From positions 1 through 23,155 of the forward strand of contig VSCH01000046.1 in NCBI GenBank assembly GCA_047459075.1: 23,155 nucleotides of DNA, read 5' to 3'. This stretch comes from ZC4RG19 sp017577565. GTDB taxonomy: Bacteria > Actinomycetota > Acidimicrobiia > Acidimicrobiales > VFJN01. The notes under the pieces are model-generated. The model did no database searches. It was not told the origin of the DNA and saw only the letters and a program-made list of their open reading frames with translations. Positions 5,473 to 13,040 of this stretch are shown one piece after another; position 1 is the stretch's first letter; every line of letters begins with the position of its first letter. Made by a program: the position numbers and the translations under genes.

Positions 5473-7265
5473 GGCGTCGCGCCCTGGGCGTAGGCGCGGG
5501 CGAGGGCCGCGTAGGCGGGCACGGTGGCGACCAGCTCGTCGTGGGTGCCGGCGGCGGCGATGCGGCCCCGCTCGAGGAACACGACGCGGTCGGCGAGGGC
5601 GATCGTCGACAGGCGGTGGGCGACGATCAGCGTCGTCGCCCGCAGCGCGCCCCGCAGCCCGTCGAGGATCCGGCGCTCGACGGTCGGGTCGACCGCGGAG
5701 GTGGCGTCGTCGAGCACGAGCAGGCCGGGACGCCGCAGCAGCGCCCGGGCCAGGGCCAGCCGCTGGCGCTGGCCGCCCGACAGCGTCACGCCCCGCTCGC
5801 CGATGCGCTGGTCGAGGCCGGCGGGCAGGCGGGCGACGAAGCCGTCGGCCCGGGCCCGGGCCAGCGCCCACCAGACCTCGTCGTCCGGGACCGGCTCGCC
5901 CAGGGTCAGGTTCTCGCGGACCGAGTCGGCGAACAGGAACGACTCCTGGAACACCAGCGCCACCTGCGATCGCACCGACGCCGGGCTGGCCCGGCGGAGG
6001 TCGACGCCCCCGAGGCGGATGGTGCCGGCCTCGGGCTGGTGCAGGCCGGCCAGCAGGTGGCACAGGCTCGACTTGCCCGACCCGGTGGCGCCGACCAGGG
6101 CGACGACCTCGCCGGGGGCCAGGGCCAGGTCGAGGCCGTCCAGCACCGGCGTGGCGCCGTAGCCGAAGCGCAGCCCCTCGACCTCGACCGCCAGCGGTCC
6201 CGCCGGCAGCGGCACCTGGGCGTCGGCCGGCGGCTGCGGCCGGGAGGGCGCGGCCAGCACGCCCTCGATCCGGTCGGCGGCGACGACGGCCCGGGGCAGC
6301 TCCTCGAGCAGGAAGCCGACGACCCGCATGGGGAACGCGAGGATGTTGAAGAGGGCCATGGCCTGCACCAGCTCGCCCGTCGAGATGGCGCCGGTCGAGA
6401 TGCGCCAGGCGCCCACCGAGAGCAGGGCGATCGTGCCGAGGTTGGGCAGCCCCTCGAAGACGGGCTCGAAGGTCGCCCGCAGCCGGGCGACGTCCAGCCG
6501 GGCGCGGCGCAGCCGGTCGGCGGACCGCCGGAGGCGCGCCACCTCGCGGTCCTCGAGCCCCAGCGTCTTCACCACCAGGGCGCCGTCGAAGGACTCGTGG
6601 GCGACGCCGGACACCTCGCCGAGGCGGGCCTGGGCCCGGGCGGCCGGCTCCTCGATCCGCCGGCTGTAGACGTGGTTGAGCAGGGCGAGGGCAGGGAACA
6701 GGGCGAGGCCGACGAGCATGAGCAGGGGGTCGATGAGCGCCAGGCTGACGACCGACAGGACGATCAGCACGACGACGCCGAGCGACAGCGGCAGCGGTTG
6801 CAGCACGACCGTCGCCCGCTCGGCGTCCGCGTCGGCGTGGGCCAGCAGCCGCCCGGTGGGGTGGGCGCCGAAGTAGCTGAGCGGCACCCGCAGGTAGGTG
6901 TCGGTCACCCGCTGGAACCACGTGCGCTGCATGCCACGGACGGCCTTCATGCCGTAGTAGCGGCGGGCGAACACGCCGAGCGACCGGAGCACGGCGACGC
7001 CGACGATCGCCGCGGCGCCGAGCGCCACCGTCGTGCCCGCCACGCCGTCCCGGAACGCCGGCACGACGACCTCGTCGGTCACCCGCCCGATGACCCACGT
7101 GCCGCCCACCGCCGTGGCGCCGAAGACGACGGCGCCCAGGATGGACACCGCGAACGGGCGCGGGTGGGTGCGCACGCTGAGCCACAGCAGCCGCAGGCCC
7201 CGCCGGGCCAGCGACGCCGCCGGCCGGGGGGCGGCCCCGTCGGTGGGGAGGTCGACAGCAGACAT
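5469..7265 (-). CDS. ABC exporter half-transporter, subunit with the degenerate Walker B
   Basis: 598 residues from ATG at 7265 (MSAVDLPTDG). The frame remains open upstream, but that part is low in conserved character and lies in the divergent intergenic region. It has a type-I exporter membrane domain (about 25-330) and a nucleotide-binding domain with Walker A GATGSGKS (392-399), canonical signature LSGGQ (495-499), Walker B LLVLDDATSAVD where the catalytic Glu is Asp520, and switch AHRLST. It is the first gene of a two-gene operon; its TGA overlaps the GTG of its partner. The Asp-for-Glu change pairs with the altered signature of the partner, as in heterodimeric exporters such as TM287/288 and BmrCD. 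A weak -10-like CAGACT lies 9 nt before the start. Confidence 0.93.
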   Translation of the reverse strand: MSAVDLPTDGAAPRPAASLARRGLRLLWLSVRTHPRPFAVSILGAVVFGATAVGGTWVIGRVTDEVVVPAFRDGVAGTTVALGAAAIVGVAVLRSLGVFARRYYGMKAVRGMQRTWFQRVTDTYLRVPLSYFGAHPTGRLLAHADADAERATVVLQPLPLSLGVVVLIVLSVVSLALIDPLLMLVGLALFPALALLNHVYSRRIEEPAARAQARLGEVSGVAHESFDGALVVKTLGLEDREVARLRRSADRLRRARLDVARLRATFEPVFEGLPNLGTIALLSVGAWRISTGAISTGELVQAMALFNILAFPMRVVGFLLEELPRAVVAADRIEGVLAAPSRPQPPADAQVPLPAGPLAVEVEGLRFGYGATPVLDGLDLALAPGEVVALVGATGSGKSSLCHLLAGLHQPEAGTIRLGGVDLRRASPASVRSQVALVFQESFLFADSVRENLTLGEPVPDDEVWWALARARADGFVARLPAGLDQRIGERGVTLSGGQRQRLALARALLRRPGLLVLDDATSAVDPTVERRILDGLRGALRATTLIVAHRLSTIALADRVVFLERGRIAAAGTHDELVATVPAYAALARAYAQGATP

Positions 7266-7288
7266 GCGGTTGCGAGTCTGCCGGGCCG

Positions 7289-7320
7289 GCCGCCCGATGC
7301 CCCCATCGGTTCCGGGCGGC
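7289..7320. repeat. inverted repeat between the divergent ABC and 7365 promoters
   Basis: GCCGCCCG (7289-7296) pairs with CGGGCGGC (7313-7320) across 16 nt, with an inner alternative CGAT (7295-7298) / ATCG (7305-7308). It lies between two divergent starts, so it may be an operator or a structured spacer. No function is shown. Confidence 0.35.
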
Positions 7321-7350
7321 CCCGACTTCGGCGCCCCGGCGGGCCCGGTG

Positions 7351-7364
7351 TACCGTCCCGTCGC
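7351..7364 (+). promoter_or_regulatory. leaderless promoter of the 7365 gene
   Basis: TACCGT (7351-7356) ends 8 nt before the ATG at 7365 with no Shine-Dalgarno sequence. The same hexamer and spacing precede the 3065 gene. Confidence 0.5.
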
Positions 7365-7616
7365 ATGGAGCGCCCGTCGAAGTTCGAGCACCACCGGTAC
7401 ATCGGCGACAAGCGCACGCAGGTCGTCTACGACCTCGACCACACCGACGAGGAGGTCGAGGCGGCGGTGGCCGAGCTGATGGAGGCCGAGACGTTCATCT
7501 GCTTCGCCCCCGACACGCTCGCCGAGGCCCGCAACCGGGGCTACCGCCTGGCCAAGGCCTCCCGCCGGGCCCGCCGGGAGGCCGGCATCGAGGACGACTC
7601 CGCCGACGCGGCCTGA
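7365..7616 (+). CDS. 83-residue soluble protein of unknown function
   Basis: Starts at ATG 7365, placed by the TACCGT hexamer 8 nt upstream. It begins MERPSKFEHHRYIGDKRTQV, continues with an acidic helical stretch (HTDEEVEAAVAELMEA), then FICFAPDTLAEARNRGYRLA, and ends in a basic helix followed by an acidic tail. There is no signal peptide, membrane segment or cysteine pair; one Cys is in FICFAP. The charged pattern and clear G/C third positions indicate a real, folded small protein. I do not recognise the family. It lies 20 bp upstream of the alpha/beta hydrolase gene and is probably co-transcribed with it. Confidence 0.75.
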   Translation: MERPSKFEHHRYIGDKRTQVVYDLDHTDEEVEAAVAELMEAETFICFAPDTLAEARNRGYRLAKASRRARREAGIEDDSADAA

Positions 7617-7636
7617 GCGGCGGCGGGCGGCTCCGG

Positions 7637-8395
7637 GTGGACGAGCGCTTCCTCTCCGACGGGCTCGCCCTCGCCGCGCACCTCGCCCGGCCGCCGGGCC
7701 GCCCGAGCGGCCCGCCGCCGGCGGTCGTGCTGTGCCACGGCTTCCCCTCGACCGGCTCGGCCGCCTCGGCCGCGGCGACCATGCCCGAGCTGGCCGACCG
7801 CATCGCCACCGAGATGGGCTGGGCGGCGCTGGCCTTCGCCTACCGGGGCTGCGGCACCTCGGAGGGCCAGTTCTCGCTGCGGGGCTGGCTGGAGGACATC
7901 CGGCACGCCGTCGACCACCTCGACCGCACCGTCCAGCCGCTCGGCATCTGGCTGGTCGGCTTCGGCACCGGCGGCGCGCTGGCGATCTGCGCCGCGGCCG
8001 GCGACCCCCGGATCCGGGGCGTCGCCGCCCTCGGCGCGCCGGGCGACTTCGACGACTGGGCGTCGCACCCCCGGCGGCTGCTCCAGCACGGGCGGGACAT
8101 CGGCGTCATCACCGACCCCGCCTTCCCGCCGTCGTTCGACGCCTGGGCCCAGGAGCTGAAGGACATCCGGGCGGTCGCCTGCGTCGCCGAGTACGCGCCC
8201 CGGCCGCTGCTCGTCATGCACGGCAGCGACGACGAGGTCGTCCCGTCCTTCGACGCCCGCATCCTGGCCGACGCCCACGGCTCGGCCGAGCTGCGGTTCA
8301 TCCACGGCGCCGGCCACGCGCTGCGCCACGACCCCCGGACGATCGCCGTCCTGCTCGGCTGGCTCGACCGCCAGCGCCACGCCCTGCAGCGCTGA
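7637..8395 (+). CDS. alpha/beta-hydrolase-fold protein lacking the nucleophile serine
   Basis: 252 residues from GTG at 7637. The fold is clear: oxyanion-hole segment CHGFPSTG (33-40), the strand-loop AFAYRGCGTSEG (67-77), the nucleophile-elbow position, then Asp198/Asp199 in MHGSDDEVVP and His227 in IHGAGHAL. The elbow reads GFGTGG (108-113): the residue where GxSxG proteins carry Ser is Gly110 (codon GGC). With no Ser, Cys or Asp nucleophile, standard ester hydrolysis is unlikely, although the acid and His are kept. It could be a non-enzymatic fold member, an acid/base-only enzyme, or use a neighbouring residue such as Thr111. Closest in appearance to small hydrolases acting on acyl chains. 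It follows the 7365 gene by 20 bp with no separate promoter visible. Confidence 0.85.
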   Translation: MDERFLSDGLALAAHLARPPGRPSGPPPAVVLCHGFPSTGSAASAAATMPELADRIATEMGWAALAFAYRGCGTSEGQFSLRGWLEDIRHAVDHLDRTVQPLGIWLVGFGTGGALAICAAAGDPRIRGVAALGAPGDFDDWASHPRRLLQHGRDIGVITDPAFPPSFDAWAQELKDIRAVACVAEYAPRPLLVMHGSDDEVVPSFDARILADAHGSAELRFIHGAGHALRHDPRTIAVLLGWLDRQRHALQR

Positions 8396-8401
8396 CGGCG
8401 G

Positions 8402-8420
8402 CCGCCGGCCGGCCCGGCGG
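8402..8420. terminator. short hairpin between convergent genes
   Basis: CCGCCGG (8402-8408) pairs with CCGGCGG (8414-8420) across a 5-nt loop, filling the 25-bp gap between the convergent hydrolase and HhH-GPD genes. It may terminate both. Such GC repeats also arise by chance in this sequence, so support is modest. Confidence 0.4.
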
Positions 8421-9008
8421 TCAGTCGGGGTCGTCGGCCTTCGACCGGTTGCGGGCCTTCATCATCTTCTTCCAGGCCCGCACCCGCTCGAGCGCCTCGG
8501 GCGAGTCGACGTCGGCCACCGACCGGGGCTGGTCGTCGGAGAACGGGGCGGTGGCCTCCTCCCAGCCCTCGGGCCGGACGCCGAACCGCTTGGCCAGGAG
8601 GGCGCTGAAGATCTTCGCCTTCTCGGCGCCGAAGCCGGGCAGCCGGCGGACCCGGGCGACGAGCTCGCGCCCGGAGGTGACACCCTCCCAGACGGCCGCG
8701 GCCGACCCGTCGTATTCGTCGACCAGGTACTGGCACAGCGCCTGGGTGCGCTTGGCCATCGAGCCGGGGAAGCGGTGCAGCGCCGGCGGGCCCGTGAACA
8801 CCTCCTGCAGCCGGTCGGGGTCCATCGCCGCGATCTCGGCGGCGTCGAGGCGGCCGCCGAGCCGCTCCCGCAGGCGGAGGGGCCCGGAGAACGCCCACTC
8901 CATCGGGACCTGCTGGTCGAGGAGCATGCCGATCAGCAGCGCCAGCGGGTCCTCGGCCAGCAGCCGGTCGGCCTCGGGGTCGCCGGTGACGGGGACGACA
9001 GCGGTCAT
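8421..9008 (-). CDS. HhH-GPD-type base-excision-repair-like protein (TIGR03252-like)
   Basis: 195 residues from ATG at 9008. It has the HhH-GPD fold of DNA glycosylases: an N-terminal helical part with PLALLIGMLLDQQVPMEWAF (21-40), and a helix-hairpin-helix with LPGFGAEKAKIFSALLA (123-139), which would contact DNA backbone. The length and sequence character fit the small uncharacterised actinobacterial HhH-GPD family TIGR03252 (from memory). The catalytic Asp normally found about 18 residues after the hairpin is not evident: the region reads KRFGVRPEGWEEA, with Glu150/151 the only nearby acids. The C-terminus is lysine-rich. TACGGT lies 6 nt upstream of the ATG, suggesting leaderless expression. 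Glycosylase activity is therefore uncertain. Confidence 0.88.
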   Translation of the reverse strand: MTAVVPVTGDPEADRLLAEDPLALLIGMLLDQQVPMEWAFSGPLRLRERLGGRLDAAEIAAMDPDRLQEVFTGPPALHRFPGSMAKRTQALCQYLVDEYDGSAAAVWEGVTSGRELVARVRRLPGFGAEKAKIFSALLAKRFGVRPEGWEEATAPFSDDQPRSVADVDSPEALERVRAWKKMMKARNRSKADDPD

Positions 9009-9020
9009 GCCGGCACCGTA
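9009..9020 (-). promoter_or_regulatory. leaderless promoter of the HhH-GPD gene
   Basis: On the minus strand TACGGT (9020-9015) ends 6 nt before the ATG at 9008. No Shine-Dalgarno sequence is present. Confidence 0.45.
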
Positions 9021-9079
9021 CCGCCCCACCCGGCGGGCCGGGCGGGGACGCCCGGCGCCCCGCCCGGCCCCCGGAGGGC

Positions 9080-9093
9080 TACGGTCGGCGCCC
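9080..9093 (+). promoter_or_regulatory. leaderless promoter of the lipid kinase gene
   Basis: TACGGT (9080-9085) ends 8 nt before the GTG at 9094. It is divergent from the HhH-GPD promoter about 60 bp away. Confidence 0.5.
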
Positions 9094-10287
9094 GTGGCTG
9101 CGGGTCGGTTCCTCCGCCGCGCCGTGCTGCGCGGCGCGCTCGCCGGCGCCGCGGCGCGGCCGCTCGGCCCGCCGGCCGCCGCGGCCGGGGCCGTGACCGG
9201 CGCGCTGCAGGAGCACGCGGCGCTCGGCGCCGTCGGCGCGCTCGCCGTGGCGGCCTGGGCCGGGCGGCGGCGTGGCGAGGTCCGCCTGGTGCCGCGGCTC
9301 GCCGCCGGGGTCGTCGTGGGCCTCGCCACCCGCCTCGTCTGGCCGGTGGCGCCCAAGGGACCGGCGGCGGTGCGGGCCCACCGCACCGTGACCTCGCTGC
9401 CGGCCGACCCGGACGGCACGGGCGTGGGCATCGTCGTCAACCCCGGCGCGGGGTCGGGCGCGGTCGGCGGCGAGGGGTCGCCGGCCGCGGCGCTGCGGGC
9501 CGCGCTGCCCGCCGCCCGGATCGTCGAGCTCGCCGAGGGCGGCGACCTGGTCGCGGCCCTCGAGGAGCTGGTCGGCGCCGGGTGCCGGGCGATCGGGGTC
9601 GCCGGCGGCGACGGGTCGATCAACGCCGCCGCGGGCGTGGCGCTGGCCCACGGCCTGCCGCTCGTCGCCGTGCCGGCCGGGACGCTCAACCACCTGGCCC
9701 GCGACCTCGGCGTCGAGTCGCTGGAGGACGCCGTCGACGCCGTGCGGGCCGGGCACGCCGCGGTCATCGACGTCGGCTGGATCGCCGGGCGGCCCTTCCT
9801 CAACACCGCCAGCTTCGGCAGCTACGTCGAGCTGGTCGACGCCCGGGAGGCGCTCGAGGACCGGGTGGGGAAGTGGGCGGCGCTGGCGGTCGCCCTCGTC
9901 CGGGTGCTGCGCCGGGGGTCGCCCGTGCGGGTGGTGCTCGACGGCGAGGAGCGGGTGCTGTGGCTCGCGTTCCTCGGCAACTGCCGCTACCACCCGCCCG
10001 GTGTGGCGCCCACCTGGCGCGAGCGCCTGGACGACGGCCAGATCGACGTCCGGCTGGTCGACGCCTCGCAGCCGTTCGCCCGGGCCCGCCTGGTGGCCGC
10101 CGCCCTCACCGGCACCCTGCGGCGCAGCCGCGTCCTCGAGACCTTCGAGACGACGACGCTGCACGTGCGCTCGCCCGACGGTCCGCTGCGGCTGGCCCGG
10201 GACGGCGAGACGTTCGACGGCACGGCCGAGATCGTCGTGGCGAAGGACGGGTCGCGGCTGACCGTCTACACGCCTCAGAGGTCGTAG
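9094..10287 (+). CDS. diacylglycerol/lipid kinase family protein with a hydrophobic N-terminal region
   Basis: 397 residues from GTG at 9094; the reading frame is open far upstream, but the TACGGT hexamer 8 nt before and the onset of sensible sequence fix this start. Residues 1-95 are Ala/Arg-rich with two moderately hydrophobic stretches (about 42-57 and 69-85) that may tether it to the membrane. The kinase catalytic domain follows: VNPGAGSG (115-122), the nucleotide-binding loop AGGDGSINAA (170-179; Ser replaces the usual Thr of GGDGT), and PAGTLNHLARDLG (194-206). Such enzymes phosphorylate diacylglycerol or related lipids with ATP. It overlaps the convergent aceE gene by 13 bp. The exact lipid substrate is not predictable. 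Confidence 0.9.
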   Translation: MAAGRFLRRAVLRGALAGAAARPLGPPAAAAGAVTGALQEHAALGAVGALAVAAWAGRRRGEVRLVPRLAAGVVVGLATRLVWPVAPKGPAAVRAHRTVTSLPADPDGTGVGIVVNPGAGSGAVGGEGSPAAALRAALPAARIVELAEGGDLVAALEELVGAGCRAIGVAGGDGSINAAAGVALAHGLPLVAVPAGTLNHLARDLGVESLEDAVDAVRAGHAAVIDVGWIAGRPFLNTASFGSYVELVDAREALEDRVGKWAALAVALVRVLRRGSPVRVVLDGEERVLWLAFLGNCRYHPPGVAPTWRERLDDGQIDVRLVDASQPFARARLVAAALTGTLRRSRVLETFETTTLHVRSPDGPLRLARDGETFDGTAEIVVAKDGSRLTVYTPQRS

Positions 10288-12977
10288 GCCCGCGGGTCGG
10301 TGCGCTCGGTGTCGATGCCGTAGTGGGCGATGGCGTCGGCGACCGTCTGCGCCTTGACCTCGCCCTGCTGGGCCAGCGCCCACAGGGTGGCCACGACGAC
10401 GTTCGGCATGTCGACCTCGAAGAACTCCCGGAGCCGCTCGCGGGTGTCGGACCGCCCGAACCCGTCGGTGCCGAGCGGGACGAACGGCTTGGGCACCCAC
10501 CGGCCGATCTGGTCGGGGACGGCCTTCATGTAGTCGGTCACCGCCACGACGGCCGACGGCGCGTCGTCGCCCCCGAGCAGCCGGGTGACGAGCGGCGTCC
10601 GCTGCTCCTCGGTCGGGTGCAGGCGGTTCCAGCGCTCGGTGGTCAGGGCCTCCTCGCGCAGGCGCTTGTAGCTGGTCGCCGACCACAGCTCGGCGCCGAC
10701 GTCCCACCGCTCGGCCAGCTCGGCCTGGGCGGCCCGGGCCGCGCCCTGGGCCGGGCCCGAGAACAGGATCGCCGCCTTGTGGGACGGCCCCTCCGGGGCG
10801 TCGGCCCACTTGTACAGGCCGCGGAGGATGCCCTCCTCGGCGCCCTCGGGCAGCGGCGGCATCAGGTAGTTCTCGTTGTAGAGCGTGAGGTAGTAGACGA
10901 CGTCGCGCTCGTCCACGAGCATCTCCTGGATGCCGTGGCGGATGATGACCGCCATCTCGTAGGCGAAGGCCGGGTCCCAGGCCTCGACCGAGGGCACGGT
11001 GCTGGCCAGCACGTGGCTGTGGCCGTCCTGGTGCTGGAGGCCCTCGCCCAGCAGGGTCGTGCGCCCGGCGGTGGCGCCGAGCAGGAAGCCGCGGGCCCGC
11101 GAGTCGGCGGCCGACCAGATGAGGTCGCCCACCCGCTGGAACCCGAACATCGAGTAGAAGGTGAAGAACGGCAGCATCGGCACGCCGCGGTGGGCGTAGG
11201 AGGTGGCGGCGGCGATGAACGACGCCATCGAGCCCGCCTCGGTGATGCCCTCCTCGAGCACCTGGCCGTCCTTCGCCTCGCTGTAGGAGAGGAGCAGCTC
11301 GGCGTCGACCGGCGTGTAGCGCTGGCCGAGCGGCGAGTAGATCTTGAACTCCTTGAACAGCGCGTCCATGCCGAAGGTGCGGGCCTCGTCGGGGATGATC
11401 GGCACGACGCGCCGGCCGACGTTGCCGTCCCGCATGAGGTTCCGCAGCAGCCGGGTGAAGGCCATGGTGGTCGACACCGCCTGCTTGCCGGAGCCGGCCA
11501 GCACCTCCTCGAAGGCCTTGTCGTCCGGCGGCGTCAGCGGGCTGCGCACCCGCACGACCCGCTGGGGCAGCGGCCCGTCCAGCACCCGGCGCCGCTCGAG
11601 CATGTACTCGTGCTCGACGGACCCCTCCGGGAAGCGGATGTAGGGCGGGTCCTTGTCCTCGGCGAGGTCCTCGTCCTTGATGACGTCCTGCAGGTAGAGC
11701 CGGTCGCGCAGGACCCGCAGCTGCTCGATCGACATCTTCTTGATCTGGTGGGTCGCGTTGCGGCCCTCGACGTCGGGACCCAGCGTCCAGCCCTTGATCG
11801 TCTTGGTGAGGATGACGGTGGGGGCGCCCCGCTGCTCGGTGGCCGCCTTGTAGGCGGCGTAGAGCTTCCGGTAGTCGTGGCCGCCGCGGGGCAGGTTGCG
11901 GATCTCGTCGTCGGACAGGTGCTCGACGAGCTTGCGCAGCCGCGGGTCGGGCCCGAAGAAGTGCTCGCGGGTGTAGGCCCCCGACTCGACGGCGTAGCGC
12001 TGGAAGTCGCCGTCGACGGTGCGGTTCATCTTGTCGAGCAGCACGCCGTCCTCGTCGCGGGCGAGCAGCTCGTCCCACTTCGAGCCCCAGATGACCTTGA
12101 TGACGTTCCAGCCGGCGCCGCGGAAGAGGGCCTCGAGCTCCTGGATGATCTTGCCGTTGCCCCGCACCGGGCCGTCGAGGCGCTGGAGGTTGCAGTTGAC
12201 GACCCAGATGAGGTTGTCGAGCTGCTCGCGGGCGGGGAGCGTGATGGCCCCGAGCGTCTCGGGCTCGTCCATCTCGCCGTCGCCGAGGAAGGCCCAGACG
12301 CGGCTGCCGCTGGTGTCGTCGATCCGGCGGTCGTGCAGGTAGCGGAGGAAACGGGCGTGGTAGATCGAGTTGATCGCGCCCAGCCCCATCGACACCGTCG
12401 GGTACTCCCAGAAGTGGGGCATGAGCCGGGGGTGCGGGTAGCTCGACAGCCCGCCCCCGACCTCCTGGCGGAAGTTGTCGAGGTCCTCCTCGGTGAGCCG
12501 GCCCTCGAGGAACGCCCGGGCGTAGAAGCCGGGCGCGGCGTGGCCCTGCAGGTAGACGGCGTCGCCGGGCTGGCCGTCGGCCTTGCCCCGGAAGAAGTGG
12601 TTGAAGCCGACGTCGTAGAGGGCCGCCGAGGAGGCGAAGGTCGACAGGTGGCCGCCGATGCCGTCGGCCTTCTTGTTGGCCCGGACGACCATGACCGCCG
12701 CGTTCCAGCGGATGTAGGCCCGGATGCGGCGCTCGAGGTACTCGTCGCCGGGGAACCAGGGCTCCTGCTCGGGCGGGATGGTGTTGACGTACGGCGTCGA
12801 CACCGTGGCCGGCGTGCCGACCTGCAGCTCACGGGCGCGCACCAGCAGCTTGGACAGCAGGAAGCGGGCCCGCGTCTTCCCCTGCGTGTCGACGACGGCG
12901 TCGAGCGACTGCAGCCACTCCTCCGTCTCCGTCGGGTCGTTGTCGGGGAGCTGGTGCACGAACCCGTCGATGATCAT
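10275..12977 (-). CDS. aceE: pyruvate dehydrogenase E1 component, homodimeric type
   Basis: 900 residues from ATG at 12977, the normal size for the AceE-type single-chain E1. It decarboxylates pyruvate with thiamine diphosphate and acetylates the lipoyl group of the E2 core. The ThDP/Mg binding motif is complete, GDGEMDEPE (232-240) to NCNLQRLDGPVRGN (261-274). Earlier conserved landmarks are GIGGHLSTFASSA (106-118), QGHAAPGFYAR (144-154) and SSYPHPRLMPHFWEYPTVSMG (178-198); the pyrimidine-binding and C-terminal transketolase-like domains follow. No E2 or E3 gene is adjacent, so the complex is assembled from loci elsewhere, as in other actinomycetes. A weak purine run (GGGA) precedes the ATG. 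The 3' end overlaps the lipid kinase gene by 13 bp. The 63-bp gap to the divergent RNase H gene must hold both promoters. Confidence 0.97.
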   Translation of the reverse strand: MIIDGFVHQLPDNDPTETEEWLQSLDAVVDTQGKTRARFLLSKLLVRARELQVGTPATVSTPYVNTIPPEQEPWFPGDEYLERRIRAYIRWNAAVMVVRANKKADGIGGHLSTFASSAALYDVGFNHFFRGKADGQPGDAVYLQGHAAPGFYARAFLEGRLTEEDLDNFRQEVGGGLSSYPHPRLMPHFWEYPTVSMGLGAINSIYHARFLRYLHDRRIDDTSGSRVWAFLGDGEMDEPETLGAITLPAREQLDNLIWVVNCNLQRLDGPVRGNGKIIQELEALFRGAGWNVIKVIWGSKWDELLARDEDGVLLDKMNRTVDGDFQRYAVESGAYTREHFFGPDPRLRKLVEHLSDDEIRNLPRGGHDYRKLYAAYKAATEQRGAPTVILTKTIKGWTLGPDVEGRNATHQIKKMSIEQLRVLRDRLYLQDVIKDEDLAEDKDPPYIRFPEGSVEHEYMLERRRVLDGPLPQRVVRVRSPLTPPDDKAFEEVLAGSGKQAVSTTMAFTRLLRNLMRDGNVGRRVVPIIPDEARTFGMDALFKEFKIYSPLGQRYTPVDAELLLSYSEAKDGQVLEEGITEAGSMASFIAAATSYAHRGVPMLPFFTFYSMFGFQRVGDLIWSAADSRARGFLLGATAGRTTLLGEGLQHQDGHSHVLASTVPSVEAWDPAFAYEMAVIIRHGIQEMLVDERDVVYYLTLYNENYLMPPLPEGAEEGILRGLYKWADAPEGPSHKAAILFSGPAQGAARAAQAELAERWDVGAELWSATSYKRLREEALTTERWNRLHPTEEQRTPLVTRLLGGDDAPSAVVAVTDYMKAVPDQIGRWVPKPFVPLGTDGFGRSDTRERLREFFEVDMPNVVVATLWALAQQGEVKAQTVADAIAHYGIDTERTDPRAYDL

Positions 12978-13026
12978 GGTCCCATGCTGGCACCGCCGGC
13001 GCGGAAACGGAACGGGTCGATCGGCC

Positions 13027-13040
13027 TAGGGTGATCCGCC
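13027..13040 (+). promoter_or_regulatory. leaderless promoter of the RNase HI gene
   Basis: TAGGGT (13027-13032) ends 8 nt before the GTG at 13041, with no Shine-Dalgarno sequence. Confidence 0.5.

Noticed and set aside
5469..7442. Longer ABC subunit starting near 7442
   Set aside because: It would overlap the divergent 7365 gene and its promoter, and the added residues show no membrane or family character.
7732..9093. In-frame upstream extension of the lipid kinase reading frame
   Set aside because: It runs through the hydrolase gene in another frame and across the antisense of the HhH-GPD gene. The promoter hexamer and start of the family sequence place the start at 9094.
8775..13034. A very long plus-strand open frame opposite aceE
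   Set aside because: It is the antisense shadow of aceE and part of the lipid kinase region; composition is low-information Arg/Gly/Val-rich and no domain is recognisable. High G+C genomes produce such frames.
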